From Hibiscus mutabilis (taxonomy: Eukaryota > Streptophyta > Magnoliopsida > Malvales > Malvaceae): a DNA stretch of 64,000 bases. Where the stretch lies: NCBI GenBank assembly GCA_019671005.1, contig CM033744.1, positions 16,980,128 through 17,044,127 of the forward strand, read 5' to 3'. The translations under genes and the position numbers were made by a program. The first letter of the stretch is position 1; every line of letters starts with the position of its first letter. This document shows, piece by piece, positions 35,070-47,075 of the stretch. A model generated the notes under the pieces. It saw only the letters and a list, made by a program, of their open reading frames with translations. It was not told where the DNA came from and made no database searches.

Positions 35070-35855
35070 AAAAATTCTGGGAACAACGGCCATAGATAGT
35101 GACAAAGGGAACATGATGATTCAGCACAACAATGTTTACTAGAAACATTTAAATCAAAGTGTAGCGACCTTTTCGTCCGGGCTTACATGGAAACTCGTTT
35201 TCGGAGTGGGGCTTCGTGTTTTAAATAATAAAAAATAGAGTCGCCACCGGTCACTTGGATAAGGTAGACCGGACACCAAAAAGGTAAACCAGAGATGGGT
35301 TCGGGAGTTGGTTACGAGTGGGGAAAGATTAGCACCCCACTACGCCCAAAATTGGTACCTAAAAGTTCTCATTATATTTATTAAGGGAAACAAAAAAATT
35401 GATTTTATTTAATAATTAATTTCCAAAATGCATGTTCAATAGTTTAAATTTGCCTTGGTATCCACAACGTTCAAAGGAGATGACACTCGGAGACCGGGAT
35501 GACCTCCCAACAGAAATATCAGAATAATAAGGCCTAATACTATATGCAACAATTATTATGTAAAAGAAAGAAAAATAATAATAATAATAATCAAACAAAA
35601 TATATATACATAAAATAATAATAAAATAAAAAATAAAAGGATAAAAAATAATAATATAAATATTAGATAATTAAATATATCAGAAAACTTCAAAACTTGC
35701 CTCGATATCCACGATACTCAGAGGAGATGGCACCTGGAGGCCGGGATGACACTCCTAATAGAAATATCGGAATAATAGGCTAGATACTATATACAATAAA
35801 AATATATAAAGGTATGGTGATAAAATAATATAAAATGCACTATATATTAATATAT

Positions 35856-36083
35856 GGGTAAAACTTTGATACACTATAAAAACTCAAATCTTAAATTCCT
35901 AACCCTAACCCTAAAAAACTAAACCCCACACTCTAAACCCTAAATTCTAAACACTAACCTTAAATTCTAAACCCTACAACCTAAACCCCTAAACCTTAAG
36001 CCCTAAACTAAAACCCTAACCCCTAAAACTAAAAGGCACGTGTAAACTAAAATTTACACGGCCTGTGTATCAAAGTTTTTTCC
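35856..36083. mobile_element. 228-bp MITE with telomere-like interior
   Basis: Ends are GGGTAAAACTTTGATACAC and, reversed, GGAAAAAACTTTGATACAC. The 9-bp target duplication TTAATATAT is at 35847-35855 and 36084-36092. The other LTR of the same element has a single TTAATATAT at the matching place (near 45075), a true empty site. The interior at 35890-36030 is made of degenerate CCCTAAA units. A 9-bp duplication suggests a Mutator-like origin. Confidence 0.85.
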
Positions 36084-36634
36084 TTAATATATACATATAT
36101 ATTAAACACCGTATAGATATCTTATATATATAACATTATATAATATGTACATATTATAAATATATTATAAATAGTAATATACTATACATATTGTATATAA
36201 GTAATATATTATATACATACTAATATATACGTGAATAAAAAAGGTACAAAATGAATTAAAATAAAATTCAGGGCCGAAAATAAAGTATTTGCAAAAATTA
36301 GGGGCTAAATGCACAATTATCCCATTAAATATTGATTAAACTCAATTTCGGGACGAGATTCGAATACATTAAAAACTTCCAGGGACTTATAAAATAATTT
36401 TACCATGCAAAAGACCCTTTTCTGCAATTATTTTTAGGGCGGAAGGACTAATATTGCAATTTACCCTTTAAAAATTAGATGAAATTAAATCAGGGGACCA
36501 AATTGCAAAATTATTTAAACCTTTAGGGACCCGAAATAAGATTAACCCATGCAAAATGACTAAAATGCCAATTATCCTTTTTATTATTTATGCACGGATC
36601 CTTGAACCGGGTCGGGTTTTGCCCTGGATAAGGA

Positions 36635-36654
36635 CCAAAACGACGTCGTTTTGG
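36635..36654. promoter_or_regulatory. Perfect 20-bp palindrome with GACGTC core
   Basis: CCAAAACGACGTCGTTTTGG reads the same on both strands. A second, shorter copy AAAACGACGTCATTTT lies near 36673. The matching places in the other LTR (about 46191 and 46226) are AAACGACGCCGTTTTT and AAAACGACGTCGTTTT. The ACGT core is a known bZIP-type binding core; a regulatory role is inference. Confidence 0.5.
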
Positions 36655-37649
36655 ACCGAACTCGGACGCCCAAAAACGACGTCATTTTAATTATCTTATA
36701 TATTCGTTTTTTAACCCTAAAAAAATATTTTAACCAGATTTTATTAAAACACCCCCCAAAACGCTCTCAACTTCCCCTCAACCGGCCAAGGTGTCGGGTG
36801 ATCGCCGGCCACGAACCGCGGCAGTCCGGTGGCAGAGCGCTGCCGCCACCGGTGGCCAGAGATGCAAAAAAAAAAACCTCCGAGGTGAGTTTTTTTTTTA
36901 CCCTAAGCCTTTATTTCCTATTAGTTTTTTTTAAAACCTTCTTTATATGTGTAGATCTAGGTTTATTTGAAACCTTTTATGTTTTTTTTAAATAAAATAG
37001 AAAAGTGTTTTACCTTTCTCGCCCTTGATCAGAATGTTTTTGGACTGATATAGCTTGGATGATTTTTTTCGAACTATTTTTTTATTTCGAAAATTCGTCC
37101 TCCGAAACTTTACATACATATGGGTTTTATACCCATTTTTTCTTACAACTTGCATATTAAAAAAATAAAAACTTACCCACTTTATTGGCTATTTCAGATC
37201 TAATAAATTTTCTATTCTCTCTTTTTTGTAGGTCTGACAATGGCGGCTCGGGCGGTGACAACGGCCGGTGTCAGATGGGCAGTAGGATGGCCTGGTGGCG
37301 CGCGTACATCGCACGGTCGATAATGGCCGGCGCCTGCGATGCACGCGTCGAAGTTGAAAAGACACCGTGGCGGCGGTAGTGGCTGATGGGGATAAGGGTT
37401 ATGGTTTTTTTAGGTTATTATATTAGGTTATTTTTAATATCTGGGTATTAATATTGGTTTGGGCATGGTATTTGGGTTGTAATTGGGCTCGGGTAATGGG
37501 TATTAGGTTTGGGCCGGTTTAATTTGTATTTTGGGTTATGGGTCTGATGGGTTTTGGGGTTTAGTTTGATTGGGTTTAATAAATTGGTTGGGTCTGGATG
37601 GATCTGGGTATTTTAATGGGTCAAGCCCGGACCAAAATAGGCTATTACA

Positions 37650-38044
37650 GCTGCCCCTCTTTGCTCATTATTGTGTAATAGGGATAGAGCAAAGACAAAA
37701 GAGTGACCATTTTTAGTCCGGGAGTCTGAGGGTTCTTCTTTGGCCACCGCCCGCTCTCTTGATCTTTAGTTGATCTGCATCGACCGCTTTTGGAGGCAAA
37801 ATCTTCAAACTGGAGGGCTCTGCACGATCTTTGAGTTGGGAGTTTGAGGTCATAAGCTCTTCATATATAGAACTGTTTACTCTTCCTCTGTCCGAAGTCT
37901 TGGAGACATTTTCAGGCTGCAAGTCCTTCTTATATAGAACTTTTTTTTTCACCTTGACTCTTGAAGTTGCATGTTCTTTCTATAGAGTCTTCTGCGGGTG
38001 GAATCTTCGAGTTGGGAGCCATCCAGAAGTTTTTTTCTATTTTT
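37650..38044 (-). other. Polypurine tract and start of Tat 3' untranslated region
   Basis: The first 16 bases are the polypurine tract on the minus strand. The rest is non-coding and repeats TATATAGAACT (37861, 37934, and again at 39148 and 39190). Confidence 0.6.
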
Positions 38045-39085
38045 TAGGAGGTTGAAGATCGAAAAAGTTTAAAGATCATACCCTAATTTTTGATCGTCAT
38101 AGGTATGATATCTTGCTGTCGAAAGATTTTCACCGTTTCCCATAATGATAAAGATTAAAAAATTTTAGGATCATGCCCCGATTTCTGATCGTCATAGGCA
38201 TGAAAGGCCATCTCTCTACAAGACTACCGGAAGATTTTTGTTGCTTCCATGAAAGCTGAAGACTGGAAAATTAAAAGATCATACCCCAGTTTCTGATCGT
38301 CATAGGCATGAAATGGTATCTTGTTACAAGGCGACTAGAAGATTTCTGCTACTTCCCTGAAAGCTGAAGTTTAAAAAATCTCTAGATGGTGTGCCCCAGT
38401 TTCTGACCGTCATAGGCACAAAATAGTTACTTGCTTTGAGATTGCCATATGATTTTCGCTGCTTCCTTGAATGTTGAAGACTGGAAAGTTTTAGATCATA
38501 CCCCGATTTCTGATCATCATAGGCATGAAAATGACATCTCGCTTGTGAGACTATTAAAAAAAATTTACTGCTCCCTTGAAAGCTGAAGATTGGAAAATTG
38601 AAAGGATGCCCCAGGTTTTGACCGTCTTGACATCAAAGTGTATCTCCCTACAAGACTACCGAAAGGTTTTCACTGCTTTCGTGAAAGCTGAAGACTGGAA
38701 AACCTTGAAGGATACCCCGATTTCTGACCGTCATAGGCATGAAATGGTAGCCTGCTACGAAACTACCGAATAATTTTCACTGCTTCCTTGAAAGCTGAAG
38801 ACTGGAAATTGAAAGGACGCCCTGATTTCTGACCGTCTTGACATCAAAGTGTAACTTGCTTTGAGACTACCACATGATTTTCACTGTTTTCTTGAAAACT
38901 GAATACTGGAAAATTTTTGGATCATACCCCGATTTCTGATCATCATAGGCATGAAATGACATCTCACTACGAGATCATTAGAAGATTTTTGATGCTTCCT
39001 TGAAAGTTGAAGACTGGAAAATTAAAGGTGGTGCCCCAAATTCTGATCGTCCTAGGCACCAAATGGTATCTTGCTTCATGACGGG
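38045..39085. repeat. Tandem array of ten ~105-bp units
   Basis: The landmark TTTCTGATCGTCATAGGCAT recurs, with changes, near 38088, 38191, 38292, 38399, 38506, 38614, 38720, 38826, 38930 and 39039 (spacing 101-109 bp). Each unit also has GAAAGCTGAAGACTGGAAAA and a CTACAAGACTACCG-like segment. A stray relative is near 39370. Units 6 and 8 share a variant, GTCTTGACATCAAAG, hinting at duplication of two-unit blocks. Confidence 0.9.
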
Positions 39086-39559
39086 TTTTTTCTATATATA
39101 ACCTTTTGTTGTCACTTGATAGAATCCTCGAGCTGGGAGTTCTTCCTATATAGAACTTTTCAACTTGATGTTCCAAAGCGTGGGTCTCTCCTATATAGAA
39201 CCTTTTGTTGGTGAAATCTTTGAGCTTGTGAGTCCTTCCTAGGACTCTTCATCTTGAAGTTTCGAAGAAAGTTGACACTTCAATCTGTTCTCGGGTAGTG
39301 CAAGTACCAGTAATCTCCTATGCTTTTTAGGAGGCTGCGGGTGAAAATTTTCAAGATGGTGCCCCGATTTCTGATTATCTTGGGCATGAAACAGTACCTT
39401 CTAAAGCAAAACGATCTGGTTTGGGGTAAGGATTTTTGTTCTGACCACCATTTCTTCTTAGTACTTCACTTGATCTTCTTTGTTGTTCTTGTAAGCAAAA
39501 TTTAGAGAAAGATTGACTTAGCTGCAACATTGACGCGAAGGAAAAGTCTATTGAAGGTT

Positions 39560-40345
39560 TGAACACTTGATTCTTCGGTTTGATTTCTTTTGCATTTTTA
39601 CTAAATACACAGGGATCAACGGTTTTGAGTTGCCTTTACCGGTAGCCATTTGCTCTGGGCTAGTTGTACCATTCTCCTGGGTACAATCAGTTTATACCAA
39701 TCATGACATTAGATTTTCTCAAAGAATTTATTTTTCTTCGACCATTCGTAAAAATAAATTTTCGATAGACATTTGAATTTTCCATTGTCTTAAACTTTAC
39801 CGTGTTTAAGCACGTTGCGCCAATATTTCTGTTGGACTTGTCAAAATGGCTCTGATCCAGCCGCCATACTAACAAAGAGACAGGATTGAAAGATGAAGGT
39901 CTTGATATTTGATCCAGCTACAACACTAACGAAGAGGGATTGAATGAAAGTTTTAAACATTTGATTCTACCATTAGATTTCTTTTGCATTTTTCGCAAAT
40001 GCACATGGATCAATGGTTTTGAGTTGCCTTTACCGGTAGCCGTTTGCTCCGGGCTAGTTGTACCATTCCCCTAGGTATAATTAGTTTGTAACAATCATGA
40101 CATTGGGTTTTCTCAAAAGATTTATTTTCCTTCGACCATTCGTGAAAATGGATTTTCGATGGACATTTGAATTATCCATTTCTTAGACTGGCAGTGCTTA
40201 AGCGCGTTGCGCCAACTTTTCTGTTGGTCTTGCCCAAATGGATTTGATCTAGCCACCATTAGCAAAGAGAGGGGATCAAAAGGTGAAGATTCTTATGTCT
40301 GATCCAACTTTAATTCTGACGAAGAGACAGAATCAAAAAGAGTAG
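39560..40345. repeat. Two-copy ~394-bp tandem duplication
   Basis: GGTTTTGAGTTGCCTTTACC stands at 39621 and 40015. Other paired words are TCTTCGACCATTCGT/CCTTCGACCATTCGT and GCGTTGCGCCAA/ACGTTGCGCCAA. It lies in the same 3' untranslated region as the 105-bp array. Confidence 0.85.
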
Positions 40346-41368
40346 ATTTGACCCAGCACTGATGGCGGCAAAATTGGAAAAAATCAACTTCGCCACTTTA
40401 TTGCTGGAAGTCATGACCTAAACACGAAAGAAAACATCAATTAGTAATGGTTCAAAATTTTGTCATTGTTATCTGGATGTTTTGAGAGATTTTTTGTATT
40501 GGCCTTCTTTGGGGCTAGAGGTTGATCATCATGTCGCAACCCCCGTGATTGAGGTTCTCTGATCTTCTTTCTGGACTTGTTATATGTTCCAACAAATGCC
40601 ATGGGTGCATATGACTTTATGCCTAAATGCTTGTGTATAGCCTAAATGTATGAAAACTTGCATGGATCTATGACACATGCACTTGATGTTAAATGATCTT
40701 ATGAGTGTGTGAATGGTTTTTCCTTTTGCCCCTCAAAAGGATGCCCCTGACTCTATGTTGGTATGATCGAGTTCTTGGTCTTGCTTTACAAAGGTGCCTC
40801 CCACATTTTTTTGGCTTCGATCATTTTTCTTGGATTTACTTCCTCGGGGGAATACCCTAAAGTGTTTTTACAGCTATTTTGAACTTTATGGCTTAAAATT
40901 CTCATCATGATGCCTCCGTATCAAAATGGTGCGGTTACATTAAATCCAAATGCAAGTCATATATTCGTTGTTTCCACATATGGGTGCAATCAACATCACT
41001 AGAAAGATGAACAAAATGTATTCTTCATTAAGACTTGCAGTTTTTGACACTTACAAAAGATTCCCACTGCCATTGGACTTCAGTGAGATACACAAAAGAA
41101 CATCACTTTGAAGAGATAGAAACTACAAGATGACCTATTATAGTCAAAATAGTTCTACAATCTGCCTAGCCAAAATAGTTAAAAGAGGTATGCCTAAACT
41201 CGAATATCGAGTATTTTCAATTGTGACCTTCATGCTTCAGTAGGGAGTTATCGATTGTATCTAGCTCTTCTTTGTTGACAATGACTGATCTATAGTGTAA
41301 GTTCCCATGCAACTTTCTTCCAAGTCCCTTCCCAACTTTAGATCCTCGGCCTGAGGTCTCTCGTACGG
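40346..41368 (-). other. Non-coding part of the Tat element between repeats and gag
   Basis: This is where protease and RT should begin on the minus strand. No retroviral protein motif was seen in any frame. Confidence 0.5.
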
Positions 41369-43298
41369 TCATCTTCGTGCAATTAGACAACCTAGATATG
41401 TGATCTCACTTTCTTCTGCAACAAACGTGGTATTTATAAATTTTAAAGCCTGAAAAGAACACTCTACCGTATTTTCATCATTTTGGATATAAGGGGCATC
41501 GGTCGTGACTGAAGCGCAAACATCTATTTTTTTCATCTCTTCATATTTCTTGAAGAACTTAATTTCTTTATTGTCCATCATCTTCTGAACCAACTGTTTG
41601 AACTGCCCACGATATTGGATCTCATGTCCTAACTCCTGGTGATACTCATAGTAGGGTCCACACCCTTCATGAACTATTTCTATCTCTTTCTCTATCATGC
41701 GTGCCATGCATAGTTGTTGAAAGACTCACCTTAGAGGGGATTTAACCTCATATATCTCTTTCTTAGCCTTTCTATTACTTTCATCTTTAATAGCGTTTAT
41801 GACGTTCCCCCATGCTTGGTAGCGGATTGGCAGCTATACTTAGATCGTCAAAATTTAAGATTTCTGTATTTATCAGGTTTGAACATTTTTCTTAAGAGCA
41901 AAACAATTTTTCGTAGAATGGCCTGAAACACCACCGTGATAGTCACAACAAGCGTTTTCGTCGTACCACGAAGGAAAAAGGGGTTTGATTAGTGTAACAT
42001 AATATTGTCGAATCATGTTAGCCTTATGTAGCTGAGAATACATCTCTGTATATTATACTGGCAAGGGTGTAAAAGACATATTTTCCTTCTCTTTTCTAGG
42101 GGGCCTATCTTCCTTCTTACTTGAGTTCTGTGTGTTTTTGGTAAAAGCCTGAGGTTGAAAAATGGTGATGTTTGCTGGCACATTATAGGAACTGACGACA
42201 TTTACTTTAGTATCTTTCTTCTTATAATGCTTTTGGGAGCTTTCTCTACCATTGATCATCTCGATTTTTATTGCTACTTCAATTGACTCCGCAGTCCTTA
42301 CCAAGTCGGCAAAGGTCTGAGTGGTATTGTTGATCAAGCGATCAAACAGTGTCCCCCTCAAGGTATTCACAAACATTGGGGGTAATTTCTTACTCAGGGA
42401 TAGGTGGATGGATTTGGGCTGCAACATCACGCCACCTCTGAGCGTATTGACACAGGTTCTCATTCGATCGCTGCTCTATCCCTTCTAACATGGCTCGGTT
42501 GGGGGTCATATCTGAAACATTCTTGTAATGCTTAATGAAAACTTAGGAAAGATCTTTCCATGTCTTGATGTCATTTCACCTAAGTTGCGTATACCAATAG
42601 ATCGCAGACCCATTCAGATTATCTTGGAAGCAATGAATCAATAGCTTCTCAATTTTTATGAATGGCGCCATTTTTCGACAATACATGGTTATGTGTGCGG
42701 AGGGGCAAGTGGTTCCATCATACTTGTCAAATTTTGGGGTCTTGAATTTTGGTGGGAGAACCAGATCAGAAACAAGACTCATATCGCTAGCCTCATTCCC
42801 TTGCTCTTTCGCCCCTTGTATGGCTCTGAATTGTTCTTCGAAAAGACAAAATTTCTCTTCACTTGCTTTCTATTTCCACTTTAATCTTTTCCATTAAATC
42901 GAGGTCTGACACTTCTTCCTCATAGCTTGTTTCCAAGTTAATTGGTCGTTTGGTGGCTGCCCTTTCCTGATGGTTGATAGATACCCCAATGGTGCTGATG
43001 TGCGCCTTTTTTCGGGGATTGGTGTGTCTGATTAAACCCTGATGTGAGATGCAGTACCCTCTGGTTCTTCTATGGTATCATTTTTATCCTTCTTGAGCAA
43101 AGCAAATATCTGGGCTAGAATTGCATCTTGTGACTGGGTGATCTGTTCGCTGATGTTTTGTTCAGCCCTATCCAAATGGTTTTCCAAGTTTTTTTGGCCT
43201 TGTTCTAGTTCAGTCACTCGGTTTTCCATTTTTTCGCTTGCAAGCGGGTACCGTATCGATGTGGAATGATTGTGATTTGAGATTAAACTTTCTGCCAT
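41369..43298 (-). pseudogene. Tat/Ogre-type gag, frame-broken
   Basis: A first piece (43298-43032) starts MAESLISNHNHS and holds a coiled-coil-like stretch (VTELEQGQKNLENHLDRAEQ). The core piece (42782-42576) has LPPKFKTPKFDKYDGTTCP and LLIHCFQDNLNGSAIYWY, typical of Tat-lineage gag. The next piece (42463-42053) has MFVNTLRGTLFDRLI and FADLVRTAESIEVAI. A CX2H-type knuckle remnant (CDYHGGVSGHSTKNC) follows near 41900-41960. The last piece (41707-41369) has GCGPYYEYHQELGHEIQYRGQF and ends at an acidic tail, possibly reaching toward protease. Frames differ among pieces and stops intervene. Gag would package element RNA; this copy is dead. Confidence 0.85.
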
Positions 43299-44463
43299 GA
43301 TATTTACACAATTAACTCAATTATCTTTAATGATGCATGCAAATTATAATGTACAACTAAATATTTAAATGTCATGTTAAAATGAATGTAAATGAAGTGT
43401 TGATTCGCAAGTAGTCCTTAGAAAGGCTTCCGTTAGGAGAAGATGTCTGACAAGAAGCTGAAATGAATTACAGATAATGGGTAGCTTCTTGTCTTGATAT
43501 CTTGATTTTGTAAAGTATGACTCGCACTCTACGTCTTAGCATCGTCCTCGGTTTGAAGGACGGTCTCGTCATTTTCTTTTTCCAATGTTTAAAAGTCTTA
43601 TGGCAGCGTAATATACACACTTCAGTTTTTTGGACAGATGGCTAGCCTATGCATGGAGAATGTAGGCAAAGGTCTATTCGTTGGTAGACCTGGATGCAGA
43701 TAAGTTGGGTCTCGAATAGCGTGCCTAAGCTGCATTGTCACTTTGTTCGCTTTGTATCTCGCAGTCGAGTCATTTTTTCATTGGTATTCATTCACCCTAA
43801 CCCGATACTGTTTGCATTATCGCTCTTGTATCATAAACTTCTCCCCTATCTGGGTACACCCTTTAAATTCGATTATTCTCAAATCAACACTTATGGTATG
43901 ATATGATATGCAGTGTGCATGTAAAAAAAAGAAGAGAAAAAACAACATAGAAAATGAGTTAGTCTAATAGAATAATCGGATAATAAAATGAATTAAATTA
44001 TGAAAAATGAAGAAAATAAGCAGTTAAAATATACAAAGAATATAAATAAATAAAAAACAAAACCTAAAAAGAGGTTATTCTTAAATGGGCAGAGTACCGG
44101 CGTGATCAAAGGGTAGACACTACGGCTTTATATGTGGTTTGGATCTAAAGTAAGGGTACGCAAACTGTCGTTGGGATATCGATTCGGGGGAATACGACCT
44201 TTATACCATACGGAGGTGAAAACCCCATAGAATATAAGGACTGAATTCTAGGAGTACATTACAACACTATACGGAGGTGAAAACCCCACAAAGCGAAGTA
44301 ATCTCTCCCACTTGGTTCTAAAGCTAACATATGATGACAATTTATATCAAACAAAATTCAGAAATTAAAAATTAAATTAAATTGAATTTAAATTTTCCTT
44401 AACAATTACAATGTGAGCCCAACTAAGGCCTAACTCCTTCTTGTATTTGAAAACAAAAAAATT
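43299..44463 (-). other. Long 5' leader of the Tat element
   Basis: Non-coding, between primer site and gag. A short phrase, TACGGAGGTGAAAACCCCA, is duplicated near 44210 and 44270. Long leaders are usual in this lineage. Confidence 0.5.
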
Positions 44464-44482
44464 GTCCCAAGCGGAGTCGCCA
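44464..44482 (-). other. Primer binding site, tRNA-Arg type
   Basis: The minus strand reads TGGCGACTCCGCTTGGGAC three bases after the LTR end. Tat/Ogre elements are known to prime with tRNA-Arg using a site of the form TGGCGACTCC.CTGGGGA; this copy has small differences. Confidence 0.75.
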
Positions 44483-44485
44483 AGC

Positions 44486-47075
44486 TGTAGCGACCTTCTT
44501 GTCCGGGCTTACATAGAAACTCGTTTTCGGAGTGGGGCTTCGTGTTTTAAATAATAAAAAATGGTAAAAATGGATTCGCCATCGGTCACTTGGATAAGGT
44601 AGACCTGACAACGAAAAAGTAAACCATAGATGGGTTCGGGAGTTGGTTACAAGTGGGGAAGGATTAGCACCCCCACTATGCCCAAAATTGGTACCTAAAT
44701 GTTCGTATTATATTTATTAAGGAAAACAAAAAAATGATTTTATTTAATAATTAATTTCCAAAATACATGTACAATAGTTTAAATTTTTCTTGGTATCCAC
44801 AACGTTCAAAGGAGATGACACTCGGAGACCGGGATGACACTCTCAGCAGAAATATTGGAATAATAAGGCCTAATACTATATGCAACCATTATTATGTAAA
44901 AGAAAGAAAAGATAATAATAAAAAAACAAAATATATATGCATAAAATAATAATAATAAAAAAATACAAACAATATAAATATTAGATAATTAAATATACTC
45001 AGAGGAGATAATTAAATATATATGGTAAAAATATATAAAGGTATGGTGATAAAATAATATAAAATACACTATATATTAATATATACATATATATTAAACA
45101 CCGTATAGATATCTTATATATAGCATTATATAATATGTACATATTATAAATAGAAATACACTATACATATTGTATATAAGTAATACTCACCCCGTCCCTA
45201 AAAAATGTCTCTTGTTGACTTTTCACGTAGTTTTAGGAAGAAAAATTTTGTGTAAGATATATGTTGTAAAATAATTAAAATGACAATTTTATCCTTAAAA
45301 AGTTCAAATTTATTTTGTTGGAAAACTAAAAAGAGGGTAGAAAAGGAAATGTGCTTGGTAAAAATTGTTGAGTTTTTCAATAGGACAATTTAAGTGAGAC
45401 AATTTTAAAACATAAAAGGACAATTTTTTTAGGACAGAGGAAGTATATTATATACATACTAATACATACGTAAATATGTGTTATAGATAATAAGTAATAT
45501 ATACATATGAATATATGACTTATAAATATATTAAACACTCATTATGTATAAATATATTATATATTATATAAATATACTTATAAATATATTATATACATAT
45601 CACATAAATATATATATATATATACTTTATACATATTACAAAAATATATATACATATATGTTACACGCATTACATATATAATAAGATACTATGTAAACAT
45701 TATATATAATAAATATACAAAAATAAAATGAGAATAAAGTACAACAAATATATAAGAAACATGAATGAGGGACTGAATATTAAATAAAAAATAAAAAGGT
45801 ACAAAAATGAATTAAAATAAAATTTAGGGCCGAAAATAATGTATTTGCAAAAATCAGGGGCTAAATGCGCAATTATCCCATTAAATATTGATTAAACTCA
45901 ATTTCGGGACGAGAATGGAATACATTGGAAACTTCCAGTGACTTATGAAATAATTTTACCATGCGGAAGACCCTTTCTGCAATTATTTTTAGGGCGGAAG
46001 GTCTAATATTGCAATTTACCCTTTAAAAATCGGATGAAATTAAATAAGGGGACCAAATTGCAAAATTATTTAAACCTTTAGAGACCCGAAATGAGATTAA
46101 CCCATGCAGAATGACTAAAACGGCAATTATCCCTTTTATTATTTATGCGCGGATCCTTGAACCGGGTCGGGTTTTGCCTCGGATAGTGACAAAAACGACG
46201 CCGTTTTTGACCGAACTTGGACGCCCAAAAACGACGTCGTTTTAATTATCTTATATATTTTTTTTAACCCTAAAAAACATTTTAACCAGATTTTATTAAA
46301 ACACCCCCCAAAATGCTCTCAACTTCCCCTCAACCGACCAAGGTGTCGGGTGATCGCTGACCGCGAGCACTGCCGCCACCGGTGTTCGAAGATGGCAAAA
46401 AACCTACTAGGTGAGTTTTTTTTACCCTAAGCCTTTATTTCCTATTAGTTTTTTTAAAACCTCCTCTATATGTGTAGATCTAGGTTTATTCGAAATCTTT
46501 TGTTTTTTTTAAAATAAAATAGAAAAGTGTTTTACCTTTCTTGGTCTTGATCGGATTTTTTTTGGACTGATATAGCTTGGATGATTTTTTTTGAAATGTT
46601 TTTTTTTTTATTTCGAAAATCCGTCCCTCGAAACATTACATACATATGGTTTTATACCCATTTTTTCCTACAACTTGCATATTAAAAAATAAAAACTTGC
46701 CCACTTGATTGATTATTTCAGATCTAATAAATTTTATGTTCTCTCTATTTTGCAGGTCTGACAATCACGGCTCGGGCGGTGACAGGCGGCCGATGTCAGA
46801 TGGGCGGTGGGATGGCCTGGTGGCGCGCGTACATCACACGGTCGATAAGGATATTTTGGGTATATTAGGTTATTTTTAATATTAGGGTATTAATATTGGT
46901 TTGGGCATGGTATTTGGGTTGTAATTGGGCTCAGGTAATGGGTATTAGGTTTGGGCCGGTTTAATTTGTATTTTGGGTAATGGGTCTGATGGGTTTTGGG
47001 CTTAATAACTTGGTTGGGTCTGGTTGGATCTGGGTATTTTAATGGATCAAGCCCGGACCAAAATGTGTTATTGCA
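44486..47075 (-). repeat. Tat-type 5' LTR with a Stowaway insertion
   Basis: It matches 35160-37649 over its length except for the two MITEs, a shorter segment near 44990 and scattered substitutions. The right end has decayed to TGCAATAACA where the other LTR has TGTAATAGCC. Confidence 0.9.
45186..45443. mobile_element. 258-bp Stowaway (Tc1/mariner) MITE
   Basis: TA target duplications (45184-45185 and 45444-45445) flank CTCACCCCGTCCCTAAAAAA and, reversed, CTTCCTCTGTCCTAAAAAAA. Removing it with one TA restores AAGTAATATATTATATAC, exactly the sequence of the other LTR near 36202. Confidence 0.9.

Larger units (their letters stand above)
35160..37649 (-). repeat. Tat-type 3' LTR with a MITE insertion
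   Basis: On the minus strand it runs TGTAATAGCC...GGTCGCTACA. The polypurine tract is the reverse of GCTGCCCCTCTTTGCT (37650-37665). GC-rich blocks at 36780-36870 and 37230-37380 stand out from AT-rich surroundings. Small frames inside (36651-36995, 37185-37379) also lie in LTR sequence and are not credible genes. Confidence 0.9.
35160..47075 (-). mobile_element. Tat/Ogre-type Ty3 retrotransposon, gag-only derivative
   Basis: LTRs of about 2.5 kb (35160-37649 and 44486-47075) with a perfect CAAAG target duplication (35155-35159 and 47076-47080) bound 6.8 kb of internal sequence. Minus-strand order: primer site for tRNA-Arg, long leader, broken gag, about 3.7 kb of non-coding sequence with tandem repeats, polypurine tract. 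No protease, RT, RNase H or integrase was found, so it would need enzymes supplied in trans, like the gag-only LTR elements described in plants. The two LTRs differ by one MITE each and by scattered changes. Confidence 0.9.

Noticed and set aside
35890..36030. CCCTAAA-like block as a true telomere or fusion point
   Set aside because: Units are degenerate, only ~140 bp long, enclosed by MITE ends with a target duplication, and absent at the matching site of the other LTR.
36651..37379. Small frames in GC-rich parts of the Tat LTR
   Set aside because: They fall within LTR sequence, are not preserved in the other LTR, and have arginine-rich composition typical of GC-rich non-coding DNA.
38045..39085. 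Regularly spaced repeats that could suggest a CRISPR array
   Set aside because: Units are contiguous ~105-bp tandem copies with diverged sequence throughout, no short repeat/spacer alternation, and they lie inside a plant retrotransposon.
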